Shown: positions 7,171 through 14,056 of the stretch, in pieces
How positions within the stretch are numbered: the stretch's first letter is position 1
How the letters are laid out: each line of letters begins with the position of its first letter
Notes under the pieces: model-generated
The model's input: the letters and a program-made list of their open reading frames with translations, nothing else
The model's database searches: none
What the model was told of the DNA's origin: nothing
Position numbers and translations under genes: made by a program
Assembly (NCBI GenBank): GCA_050249455.1
Contig: JBFWQM010000095.1
Location: 1-18,000, forward strand
Direction: 5' to 3'
DNA: 18,000 bases
From: JBFWQM01 sp050249455
GTDB lineage: Bacteria > Pseudomonadota > Alphaproteobacteria > MPNO01 > VGEU01

Positions 7171-8526
7171 TCAGCTTTCGCGGAACGCGTGGGAGAAGCT
7201 GTCGAGCACGGGCTTCATGATGTACTCGAAGAACGTGCGCTCGCCGGTGCGGATGTAGATGTCGGCGGGCATCCCCGGCGTCGGGCGGAACTCGCCCAGC
7301 CGCGCACGCACGTCCGCCTCGTCGAGCCGGACCCGAACCAGGTAGTAGCTGCGCAACGCCGAGGCATCGGTGGCCAGCGGCGCCGCGCGCTCGGCCAGCG
7401 CATCGGCGGAGAGATAGGTCACGCTGCCAGACACCATCGGCGTGATGCGCTTGTTCAGGGCGGTCAGGCGCACCAGGGCCGGCTGGCCGGCGCTGACGTG
7501 GGTGACGTCTCCGGGCCGCACCCGCGCCTCGATGACGAGCTCGTCGCGCACCGGCAGCAGCTCCAGGATGACGGCACCGGGCGCCACCACGGCGCCGGAG
7601 GTGTGGTAGTTGAGCTTGACCACGATGCCGCGCGCGGGCGCGCGCACCTCGACCCGGTCCACCACGGCGCGCGCGGCGCGGATCTGCTCCTGCACGTCGT
7701 CGAGCTCGGTCTCGGTCCGGCGGAGCTCCTCCACCGCCGCCTCCACCGCGGCGGAGCGCAGGTGAACGATGCGCTGGTTGGCGCGCGCCACGCGCTCGTT
7801 GGCGTCGGCGATGCGGCCCAGCAGCTCGCCCATGTCGCCGCCCAGCCCCGCCTCGGTACGCTGCAGCGTCAGCAGGTCGGTCTTGCGCACCAGGTTCTTG
7901 TCGAACAGCTGCTTCTTGTCGGCGAGCTCCTCGTTCAGCAGCGCCACCCGGCGGCGGGTCGACTTGAGCTGGGCTTCGTAGCCCTGGATGCTGTCCTCGA
8001 TCCCGGCAATCTCCTTCTCGAGCACCAGCTCCTCCGCAGCGCGGCTGGCGCGGCGCGCCAGCAACTCGACGCGCTGGCGGTCGAAGATGGCGCGCGCCTC
8101 GGCATCGTCGGCAACGGCGGCGAGCGCGGCCGGCATCGCCAGGGTCCCCCCGGCCTCGACCTCCACCTCCAGCCGGGCCTTCATGGCGATCATGCGGTAC
8201 TGCTTCAGCACCAGCCGGCGCAGACGCGCGCGCGCCTCGGTCTCGTCCATCCGCAGCAGGACCTGGCCGGCTTCCACGAGATCGCCCTCGCGCGCCGCCA
8301 TCTCGCGGATGATGCCGCCCTCGTAGTGCTGCACCATCTTGTTCTGCCCCGTGGCGACGAACGAGCCGGTCGCCACCACCGCGCCGCTGAGCGGCGCCAG
8401 CGCCGCCCACACGCCGAAGCCGCCGACCAGCACGATCAGGATGCCGAGGCCGATGCGGATCGGCCATCGCGTGCTCATCGGCACGCCGCGGTGCCACGCT
8501 GCCTGGCCGCTGCGATCGTCGGTCAT
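7171..8526 (-). CDS. Type I secretion membrane-fusion (adaptor) protein, HlyD/PrtE family
   Basis: Periplasmic adaptor that links the inner-membrane ABC exporter to a TolC-type channel. I place the start at the ATG at 8526 (451 residues) with GGGGA upstream; an ATG two codons earlier (8532) is also possible. It has a short cytoplasmic N-terminus and one membrane helix (about 22-44). Next is a split biotinyl-lipoyl domain beginning near VATGSFVATGQNKMVQHYEG, and then long coiled-coil hairpins (about 95-290) rich in Arg, Glu and Leu. The second lipoyl half is at VRAPARGIVVKLNYHTSGAV, followed by a beta-barrel domain ending in GMPADIYIRTGERTFFEYI, typical of type I adaptors. Length matches the family. 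The gene starts within 15 nt of the ABC gene stop, so the two are co-translated. It is the last gene before the 300-bp gap. Confidence 0.92.
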   Translation of the reverse strand: MTDDRSGQAAWHRGVPMSTRWPIRIGLGILIVLVGGFGVWAALAPLSGAVVATGSFVATGQNKMVQHYEGGIIREMAAREGDLVEAGQVLLRMDETEARARLRRLVLKQYRMIAMKARLEVEVEAGGTLAMPAALAAVADDAEARAIFDRQRVELLARRASRAAEELVLEKEIAGIEDSIQGYEAQLKSTRRRVALLNEELADKKQLFDKNLVRKTDLLTLQRTEAGLGGDMGELLGRIADANERVARANQRIVHLRSAAVEAAVEELRRTETELDDVQEQIRAARAVVDRVEVRAPARGIVVKLNYHTSGAVVAPGAVILELLPVRDELVIEARVRPGDVTHVSAGQPALVRLTALNKRITPMVSGSVTYLSADALAERAAPLATDASALRSYYLVRVRLDEADVRARLGEFRPTPGMPADIYIRTGERTFFEYIMKPVLDSFSHAFRES

Positions 8527-8539
8527 GACCATCCCCGCT

Positions 8540-10342
8540 TCACTTGCCGGCCGTCTCACGCGCCGGCGCGGCCGGGCGCTCGTCGCGGCTCGGGCGCACC
8601 ACGCGGTGCAGCACCTCGGCCGGCGGGCCGAACGCCTCCACCCGCCCCGCGCGCAGGATCAGCACCTTGTCCACGCTGTTGAGCAGCGCCGGTCGCAAGG
8701 TCACCACGACCACCGTGACGCCGTTCGCCTTGGCGCGCGCCAGAGTCTCGCTCAACGCCTGCTCGCCGGCGGAATCGAGGTTGGAGTTCGGCTCGTCGAG
8801 CACCACCAGCGACGGCGCCCCGAAGAACGCCCGGGCCAGCGCGATGCGCTGCTTCTGCCCGCCGGAGAGCGGCGCGCCGCCGCGGTCGAGCATCGTCTCG
8901 TAGCCGTTCGCGAGCTGGCTGACCATCTCGTGGATGCCGGTGACCTTCGCCGCCTCGTAGACCTGCGCGTCCGGCACATCCTCGCGCATGCGGCAGACGT
9001 TCTGCGTGATGGTGCCGGGAAACAGCTCGACCTCCTGCGGCAGATAGCCGGTGTACTCGCCGAACTGGCGGCGGTCCCAGTTGCGCAGCTCGGTGCCGTC
9101 CAGCCGCACCTTGCCGGCGGTCGGCACGATGCAGCCGACCATGATGCGGGCGAGCGTCGACTTGCCCGACCCCGACGGGCCGACGATCGCCAGCGACTCG
9201 CCCGGCCTGAGCGCGAACGAGACGCCGTTCAGCACCGGCTCGCGCGAGCCCGGCGGGATGAACAGGATGCGCTCGACCGACAGCCGGCCCTGCGGCTTGG
9301 GCAGCAGGAGCTTCGGCGGCTCCGCCTTTGCCGTCTCCAGCAGCGCGCGGACGCGGCTGTAGGCGGACCGGGTCTGCACGAAGCTGCGCCAGCCCTCGAT
9401 CAGTCCTTCCAGCGGCTGCAGCGCGCGGCCGACGATGATCGCGCCGGCGATCATCATGCCGCCGGTCAGTTCGCCCAGCAGCGCGAGGTAGGCGCCCCAG
9501 CCGAGGATGACGATCTGGGTCGCGTGGCGCGCGAACTTGGAGACGCCGCTGATCCAGAAGTTGCGCTCCTGCGCCGCTCCCTGGATCGCCAGCGCCTGCG
9601 ACTGCTGGCGGCCCCACAGCTGGATGCTCTCGTTCAGCATGCCCATGGCGTTGACGACCTGGGCGTTGCGCGCCAGCGCCTCGGCGGACGCGTCGGCCTT
9701 GGCGGCATGCGCGCCGGCGCGGCCGAGCGCCCCGTCGGTCGCCTTCTGGTTCAGCACCGCGAACCCGAACAGCACCAGACCGGCGACCAGGGCGATGACG
9801 CCGAGGTCGCGGTGGATGAGGAACAGGACGGCGAAGTAGAGCGGCGTCAGCGGCACGTCGATCAGCAGCAGCATCACCGGGCTGGCGATGAAGCTGCGGA
9901 CCTGTTGCAGGCTGCGCAGCACCTGGATGCTGCCGCCCTCGCCCGCCTTCGCGCCGGCGACGATGCCGGCCAGCACCGGGCCGGCGACGAAGGCGTCGAG
10001 CGCGCCGGCGATGCGGCCGAGCACCTGGCGGCGCATCACGTCGAGCGTCCACAGCACCAGCAGGAACCCGAGCGCCAGCGCCGACAGCATCAGGAGGGTG
10101 TCGAGGCTGCGGCTGGTCAGCACCCGGTCCGAGATCTGGAACAGGTAGATCGGCAGGGTGAGCATCAGCACGTTGACGGCGATCGAGAAGACCACTACCG
10201 CGGCGATGTTGCGCCGCGCCAGCGCCCGCCATGCCGCCAGCGGCGTCGGCGGCTCCTTGCGCGCGGCCCGCGGCGGCGCCGGCTTATCGAGAACGATTTC
10301 CGCCGGCTTGTCCGCCGCCGGGTTGCCGAGTGCCGTCGCCAT
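8540..10342 (-). CDS. Type I secretion ABC transporter (PrtD family) with altered H-loop
   Basis: This 600-residue inner-membrane exporter powers one-step protein secretion. The ATG at 10342 is chosen because GGAGG lies 7-8 nt upstream; a GTG two codons earlier is too close to it. There is no C39 peptidase domain. The exporter membrane domain spans about 45-325 with helices near 46-70, 83-100, 155-195 and 275-305. The nucleotide-binding domain has Walker A GPSGSGKST (388-396), Q-loop Gln436, signature LSGGQ (492-496), Walker B LVVLDE with Glu517, and D-loop SNLD. The switch His normally found after Walker B is Leu549 here (VVTLRP instead of THRP); the codon is TTG, not one base from a His codon. 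Close coupling with the adaptor gene downstream and the 679-residue gene 12 nt upstream suggests one operon. Confidence 0.93.
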   Translation of the reverse strand: MATALGNPAADKPAEIVLDKPAPPRAARKEPPTPLAAWRALARRNIAAVVVFSIAVNVLMLTLPIYLFQISDRVLTSRSLDTLLMLSALALGFLLVLWTLDVMRRQVLGRIAGALDAFVAGPVLAGIVAGAKAGEGGSIQVLRSLQQVRSFIASPVMLLLIDVPLTPLYFAVLFLIHRDLGVIALVAGLVLFGFAVLNQKATDGALGRAGAHAAKADASAEALARNAQVVNAMGMLNESIQLWGRQQSQALAIQGAAQERNFWISGVSKFARHATQIVILGWGAYLALLGELTGGMMIAGAIIVGRALQPLEGLIEGWRSFVQTRSAYSRVRALLETAKAEPPKLLLPKPQGRLSVERILFIPPGSREPVLNGVSFALRPGESLAIVGPSGSGKSTLARIMVGCIVPTAGKVRLDGTELRNWDRRQFGEYTGYLPQEVELFPGTITQNVCRMREDVPDAQVYEAAKVTGIHEMVSQLANGYETMLDRGGAPLSGGQKQRIALARAFFGAPSLVVLDEPNSNLDSAGEQALSETLARAKANGVTVVVVTLRPALLNSVDKVLILRAGRVEAFGPPAEVLHRVVRPSRDERPAAPARETAGK

Positions 10343-10354
10343 CGCCACGCCTCC

Positions 10355-12394
10355 TCAGAGCAGGCCGTGGTCGCGCAACCCGATCTCGTCGAGCGCGCCG
10401 GACACACTGCCGAGCGCCGAGACCGGATCGTCATGGTCCGCGACCGTGGCCTCGTCGTGGCGGTGCTTGCCGTCGTCGCCGAGGTCGCCGCGATCGGGAT
10501 CGCCCGCCGCCGAAGCGGGCTCGTCACGCCCGCCGTCGCGGTGCGGCTCCTCCCGCCCGCGCACGACCATGCCGTAGTCCGTGTAGCGGCCCGCATCGAA
10601 CAGCGCATCGACGGCAATCGGAGCGGCCGCCAATTCGGCGAAGGCGATGGTGCCCGGCGAGCCGGTCAGCTCGGCGACGCCTTCCGCGAGCGGCGCGCCG
10701 GCCTCGACGGCGGCCGCTTTGGCCACCCCCGCCGGCGCTGGGTCCTCACCACCGTCGTCGGCTTCCGCCGTCGACGCGACGCTCAGGATCTGCGGCGACA
10801 TGCCGATCGACTCGAGAACGCTGTCCGCGATGTCCGTGACCCCGAACCCGACGACGGCCGCGGCGCTTGCGGCCGATGCGACGCCGGCTGGCTCGATCGC
10901 GTCCGGGGCAAAGTCGGCAGCCGCGGTCAGCGCCGCATAGAGCCCGTCGGCGGCCGCCATCGAGGAGTGGGCCAGCAGGCCGTCGTCGGCCTCCGTCGCG
11001 ATAGCCGCCACGGCGTGGATCGGCTCCCCGGCCGCCGCGACCGCAGGCGCGATCGCCTGCCCCTCCTCTGCGGCAGGCGAGATCGCCATCTCGATGATGA
11101 TGTCCGGCGCCGACGCCGCAAACGGAACCGCCGAGACAACCTCGCCGGCCGCCCCGACGAACGCCGGGGCCGCGTCGCCTGCGAACAGGACGTCGCCCGC
11201 CGTGCCGACCGTCCCGGCGACGGCATCGAACACGCTTTCGGCCGCGCCGCTGCTGCCGTGGACGATTGGCCCGAGGTCATCGGCGACCGTTCCTAGAGCC
11301 GCGACCGTCTCGGTCACGCCCGACAGCATATGGTCGGCCGTCCCGACCGCCGCCGGCGCGACGCCGACGACCGCACCGACGAGGTTCGGCACGCTGGCCA
11401 CGATCCCGTCGATGACCGGTACCACCGCGTCGACGACGGGTGCGAGCGGCGCCACTGTCCCCGTCGCGCCAGACAGCACATGTTCTGCCGCATCGACCAG
11501 CGCCGGCGCGGCGCCGGCGACGGCACCGACGACCGTCGGCACGCCGCCTACGATCCCGTCGATGACCGGTACCGCCGCGTCGACGACCGGTTCGAGCATC
11601 GCCGCCGTCCCCGTCGTGCCCGACAGCGCGTGGCCGGCCGTGTGCACCAGGTCGGGCGCAATGCCCTCGACGACTCCGACACCGGCATGATCGACGGCAT
11701 CGACCACGGTCGATCCGGGCGCGCCCTCGCCGGACGGATCCCGACCGGGCAGCCCGTCAATCGCGTCGGGCCGGCCAGTCGACACTGGCGGGGAGACGTC
11801 GCGATCCATAGCGTCCGCAGGCGGCGACGACGGCGCCTGCGGCGCTGCGGCGGCTCCCGGAGCAAGGCCTTCCGGTGTCGCGACCGGCGCAGGCGTCCCC
11901 GCGCCCGCCGGCCCGGTCGCATCGACCCGGCCGGCCGTCGATGATCCGCCGCCCCCGCCGACGCCGCCGGACGCCGCCCGGGCGCCCTCGGCCGGGAAGC
12001 GGTCCCCGAGCGACGGCGTCGACGCCGCCACGCCGTCGAGCGGCGGCAGCGCGAGCGACACGTCGGCCGGACCCGGATCGGCCACCGGCGCGGCGGCGTC
12101 GCCCGCATCCCTGGCGCCAGCAGCGGCATAGCCCGGCGCGTCGGGCGCATCCTGCGGCGCGGGCGCCTCGGCGACGGCATCCGCCTCCGCCACGGCCGGC
12201 GCGGCCGCGCGCGCCGCGCCGGGGCCCAGCAGTTCGTCCGCCGCCAGGAGCTGGGCCAGAAGCACCGGCCAGGTGAGGAAGCTCAGGAATTCGCGCGGCC
12301 GCTCCTGCAGCCGCGCCTCGTCTTGCGCGCGCGCCGAAGCGCCGGAGCGGCCCGCGCCGCCCGGTTTCGCAGGATTCATCGGCAGGTCTGCCAT
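10355..12394 (-). CDS. Large Ala/Val/Pro-rich repeat protein, candidate type I secretion substrate or accessory
   Basis: I do not recognise this 679-residue protein. The ATG at 12394 has GGAG 8 nt upstream. It has no signal peptide. A conserved-looking segment, REFLSFLTWPVLLAQLL (34-50), is the only hydrophobic N-terminal element. A Pro/Ala/Gly-rich linker (about 60-225) includes GGVGGGGGSS. Two full 50-residue repeats follow (252-301, 302-351) plus a partial third (352-380), with the core HxLSGxTGTxAxL, PVVDAxVPVIDGIV and VPxxVGAV. More Ala-rich sequence follows, then an Asp/Glu/Arg/His-rich stretch (about 610-660) and a short tail ending DEIGLRDHGLL. Similar Val-Val-Asp repeats occur in large secreted bacterial proteins. 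Lying 12 nt before the ABC gene, it is probably exported or helps export. Very little of it can be tested by eye. Confidence 0.75.
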   Translation of the reverse strand: MADLPMNPAKPGGAGRSGASARAQDEARLQERPREFLSFLTWPVLLAQLLAADELLGPGAARAAAPAVAEADAVAEAPAPQDAPDAPGYAAAGARDAGDAAAPVADPGPADVSLALPPLDGVAASTPSLGDRFPAEGARAASGGVGGGGGSSTAGRVDATGPAGAGTPAPVATPEGLAPGAAAAPQAPSSPPADAMDRDVSPPVSTGRPDAIDGLPGRDPSGEGAPGSTVVDAVDHAGVGVVEGIAPDLVHTAGHALSGTTGTAAMLEPVVDAAVPVIDGIVGGVPTVVGAVAGAAPALVDAAEHVLSGATGTVAPLAPVVDAVVPVIDGIVASVPNLVGAVVGVAPAAVGTADHMLSGVTETVAALGTVADDLGPIVHGSSGAAESVFDAVAGTVGTAGDVLFAGDAAPAFVGAAGEVVSAVPFAASAPDIIIEMAISPAAEEGQAIAPAVAAAGEPIHAVAAIATEADDGLLAHSSMAAADGLYAALTAAADFAPDAIEPAGVASAASAAAVVGFGVTDIADSVLESIGMSPQILSVASTAEADDGGEDPAPAGVAKAAAVEAGAPLAEGVAELTGSPGTIAFAELAAAPIAVDALFDAGRYTDYGMVVRGREEPHRDGGRDEPASAAGDPDRGDLGDDGKHRHDEATVADHDDPVSALGSVSGALDEIGLRDHGLL
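11255..11641 (-). repeat. In-frame 150-bp tandem repeats in the 679-residue gene
   Basis: Two complete 150-nt units (11641-11492, 11491-11342) and a partial third (to about 11255) encode the 50-residue repeats. A diverged half unit precedes them. The nucleotide match is high between units 1 and 2, including the stretch for PVVDAxVPVIDGIV, and lower for the third. This indicates fairly recent internal duplication followed by divergence. Confidence 0.8.
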
Positions 12395-12439
12395 CGCCGT
12401 CGCTCCGTCGTTTGTGCAGCGCCGTCCAGCGGCGTCGAG

Positions 12440-12480
12440 CCCGCGCCGGCCGGCAGCCGCAGCCTGCCGGCCGGCGCGGG
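12440..12480 (-). terminator. Perfect 17-bp GC hairpin between the two putative substrate genes
   Basis: CCCGCGCCGGCCGGCAG (12440-12456) and its exact complement (12464-12480) enclose a 7-nt loop. No T-run follows on the minus strand, so this is not a classic intrinsic terminator. It lies in the 99-nt gap after the Asp/His-rich gene and before the 679-residue gene. It could act as an attenuator or as a 3' mRNA stabiliser that keeps the upstream small gene more abundant, as known for the hairpin between hlyA and hlyB. Confidence 0.65.
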
Positions 12481-12493
12481 GTGACGGCGTCGG

Positions 12494-13066
12494 TCAGGAA
12501 ACCATGCAGTCGTGGCCGGTATCGCAGACATCGACGCAGTCGTAGCCGCCGGAGTCGAGGTGGCCGATGGCGAAATCGACGACCGAATCGACGTCGGGCA
12601 TCGCCGTCAGCGCGGCCTGCAGGTCGCAGCCGTCGTCCTCGCCGCACGGCGGCGGGCAATCCGGCTCGTCATTGCAGTCGTTGCCGGCGTGCTGGCCGTC
12701 GTGGCCGTCGTGGCCGTCGTGGCCGTGGTCGTCGCCCTTGCCGTGGTGATCGTCGTCACGGCCCTTGCCGTGGTGATCGTCGTCCTTGTCCTTCCAGTCG
12801 TCGTCGCGGCCCTTGCCGTGATGGTCGTCGTCCTTGTCCTTCCAGTCGTCCTTGCCGGCGTGCTTGCCGCCGTGGTCGTCGTCGCGATCCTTGCCGTGAT
12901 GCTCGTCCTTGCCGTGCGGATCGCAGTCGTCGCCCTTGTCGCCGTGCTTGCCGCCGTCGTGGTCGCCGCGCTTGTCCTTCGCGTCCCAGCCGTCGTCGTC
13001 CTTGCCGGGATGGAATCCGCCGCCGAGATTGGCGAGGTCGCCGAGAGGAAGTGCATTGGTGAGCAT
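12494..13066 (-). CDS. Asp/His/Lys/Gly-rich low-complexity protein with cysteine-rich tail, putative secreted metal-binding protein
   Basis: I do not recognise a family. The ATG at 13066 has GGAGG 9 nt upstream, giving 190 residues. There is no signal peptide (MLTNALPLGDLANLGGGFHPG). Residues about 22-128 are almost only Asp, His, Lys, Gly and Arg. By my count the protein has about 52 Asp and 21 His. A 16-residue unit DDWKDKDDDHHGKGRD is repeated exactly at 73-88 and 89-104, with a partial third, then GHDGHDGHDGQH. Eight Cys: one at 48, four at 131, 137, 141 and 147, and three near the end at 177, 181 and 187 (CVDVCDTGHDC). A short more ordinary segment (149-175, LQAALTAMPDVDSVVDFAIG) could be a type I secretion signal region. 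Composition suggests divalent-cation binding. Its place before the secretion genes and lack of a signal peptide suggest export by that system; both points are inference. Confidence 0.78.
   Translation of the reverse strand: MLTNALPLGDLANLGGGFHPGKDDDGWDAKDKRGDHDGGKHGDKGDDCDPHGKDEHHGKDRDDDHGGKHAGKDDWKDKDDDHHGKGRDDDWKDKDDDHHGKGRDDDHHGKGDDHGHDGHDGHDGQHAGNDCNDEPDCPPPCGEDDGCDLQAALTAMPDVDSVVDFAIGHLDSGGYDCVDVCDTGHDCMVS
12755..12850 (-). repeat. Two 48-bp in-frame tandem repeats in the Asp/His-rich gene
   Basis: Units at 12850-12803 and 12802-12755 encode identical 16-residue segments. A truncated third copy follows. Just downstream, a 9-bp unit (GGCCACGAC in the coding sense) is repeated three times around 12695-12725 for Gly-His-Asp. 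Such repeats can gain or lose units in frame. Confidence 0.85.
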
Positions 13067-13192
13067 GACCTTGGTCCTCCGATAAACGATCCCTTGCGGC
13101 GCCGCCGTCGTGTCGCGTGTTCGCGTGCACCGCTATGAGATACTGTCCGCGGCGCGCACGGATGGATGCAGCCGTGCGAAAAAAAGATGCGC
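13067..13192 (-). promoter_or_regulatory. Leader region of the Asp/His-rich gene
   Basis: This 126-nt gap between the sigma factor stop and the Asp/His-rich start holds a Shine-Dalgarno GGAGG at 13080-13076 region. Near the sigma stop are a run of seven T (minus strand, 13085+100 region, i.e. 13185-13179) and then a 7-bp stem with a 10-nt loop (13178-13155). The T-run precedes the stem, so it is not an intrinsic terminator for this strand. I find no clear sigma-70 or GGAAC promoter, so read-through from the sigma gene is possible. Confidence 0.4.
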
Positions 13193-13753
13193 CTAGCTCA
13201 GCCGCCGCCGCAGCGCGACGAGCTCGCGCCGTATCCACGACTTCACGGTGCCGACCGGCACGCCGAGATACGCGGCGACCTCGGCATGGGTGCGGCCGTC
13301 CACGATCGCGAGGATAAGGCAGGCGCGCCGACGCGGGTCGAGCCGTTCGAGGCAGTCCCGCAGATCCGTCCCGTCCGCCAGGACGGTCGCGGCGTCCGGC
13401 GTCGCTGCAGTCTCCGCCATTGCATCGAGATCGGCCGGCTGTTCGGCAGTCATGCGCCGGATCGACTTGAGCGCGGTGTGGCGTACGATGGTGTAGATCC
13501 ATGCACGCGCCGAACCGCGCGCGGGATCGAAGCTGGCGGCATCGCGCAGGATCTGCACGAATGCATCATGGATGACGTCCTCGGCCCGTTCGCGGTCGCG
13601 CACGATGTGCAGCGCCGCCGCGCGCAAACGCCCCCTTTCATTGCGGTAGATCTGTTCGAGGGCCGCCTGCTCGCCGGCCGCGCAGTTCAGGAGCGCGGCT
13701 TCATAGTCCGACGCAGGTTGCGTTCGGCCAGCCTTGGTCCCTGCTTGCCCCAT
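13193..13753 (-). CDS. ECF-type RNA polymerase sigma factor
   Basis: A 186-residue sigma-70 family protein of extracytoplasmic-function type. The ATG at 13753 has GGAG 7 nt upstream. Region 2 spans about 30-100 (LEQIYRNERGRLRAAALHIV, RDRERAEDVIHDAFVQIL, DPARGSARAWIYTIVRHTAL). Region 4 spans about 130-184 (LRDCLERLDPRRRACLILAI, THAEVAAYLGVPVGTVKSWI). No extra C-terminal domain is present. ECF factors redirect polymerase to a few promoters and are usually held by a co-encoded anti-sigma; none is adjacent on either side. The Asp/His-rich gene follows 126 nt downstream on the same strand, so it and the secretion genes are the nearest candidate targets. Cys24, Cys134 and Cys145 are present, but no zinc-binding motif is obvious. 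Confidence 0.93.
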   Translation of the reverse strand: MGQAGTKAGRTQPASDYEAALLNCAAGEQAALEQIYRNERGRLRAAALHIVRDRERAEDVIHDAFVQILRDAASFDPARGSARAWIYTIVRHTALKSIRRMTAEQPADLDAMAETAATPDAATVLADGTDLRDCLERLDPRRRACLILAIVDGRTHAEVAAYLGVPVGTVKSWIRRELVALRRRLS

Positions 13754-13846
13754 CGACAGCTCCGGGCGGGCGCCGTACAGACGGCGGCGTCGCGACTGAG
13801 AAACGGTCTTGTCGGAGCGCCTTGAGCCCGGCGCCGTTAAGGAAAG

Positions 13847-13873
13847 TTAATGGCCGTCCGACCGGGAGGTTCC
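13847..13873 (-). promoter_or_regulatory. Candidate ECF-type promoter (proximal) before the sigma gene
   Basis: Minus-strand GGAACC (13873-13868) is followed after 15 nt by CATTAA (13852-13847). The -35 core GGAAC is the common ECF element; the -10 is only a loose match. It lies about 95 nt before the sigma factor start and could support self-activation. Prediction by eye only. Confidence 0.4.
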
Positions 13874-13919
13874 GGCGCGTCGCGACAAAAATCACGGTCG
13901 CGGATCGCGCGGGGCGCGC

Positions 13920-13945
13920 GACATTCTTTTGCCGTAGACGGTTCC
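13920..13945 (-). promoter_or_regulatory. Candidate ECF-type promoter (distal) before the sigma gene
   Basis: A second GGAACC (13945-13940) is followed by a 16-nt spacer and TGTC (13923-13920), a closer match to the GGAAC-N16-CGTC/TGTC layout of ECF promoters. It is about 170 nt before the sigma start. Two such boxes in a 300-nt gap make chance less likely, but this is not tested. Confidence 0.4.
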
Positions 13946-13958
13946 AGAAATGGCGCTT

Positions 13959-13997
13959 GCAAAAGGCCAGCGCGGCCTCACCGCCGCCGAGGCGGTG
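13959..13997 (-). terminator. Possible terminator after the secreted-protein gene
   Basis: Reading on the minus strand, a 7-bp stem CACCGCC/GGCGGTG with a 5-nt loop (13997-13979) is followed by a small GGCC/GGCC stem and four T. It stands about 60 nt after the stop at 14057. The T-run is short, so this is a weak candidate. Confidence 0.35.
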
Positions 13998-14056
13998 TAT
14001 TCTGCGGCGCGGAAACCCTCGGATAACGAACGGCGGCGGAGGCCGTGCGTGCCGGT

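Larger units (their letters stand above)
13754..14056. other. 303-bp intergenic region before the sigma gene
   Basis: No gene is apparent. It holds, in minus-strand order, the possible terminator of the upstream gene, the two GGAACC boxes, and the sigma factor's Shine-Dalgarno. It has more A and T (TAACTTTCC, GATTTTTGTC, AAAAGAATG) than the coding regions around it, as expected for a promoter region. Confidence 0.5.

Noticed and set aside
8339..11296. Very long plus-strand open frame
   Set aside because: It lies opposite the ABC transporter and repeat-protein genes, which have clear motifs. Its translation is Arg/Ala/Asp-rich with no domain; high GC removes stop codons.
12494..12850. CRISPR-like array from the tandem repeats
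   Set aside because: The units are in frame, directly adjacent without spacers, and encode repeated residues.
12512..13138. Plus-strand frame reading as a very hydrophobic Val/Ala/Leu protein opposite the Asp/His-rich gene
   Set aside because: Asp, His, Lys and Gly codons read backwards give Val, Val, Leu and Ala. The frame has no ribosome site, while the minus-strand gene has GGAGG and suits the operon direction.
13155..13185. Stem-loop with seven-base A/T run as an intrinsic terminator
   Set aside because: On the minus strand the T-run comes before the stem, and on the plus strand the stem is followed by A, so neither direction has the terminator order.
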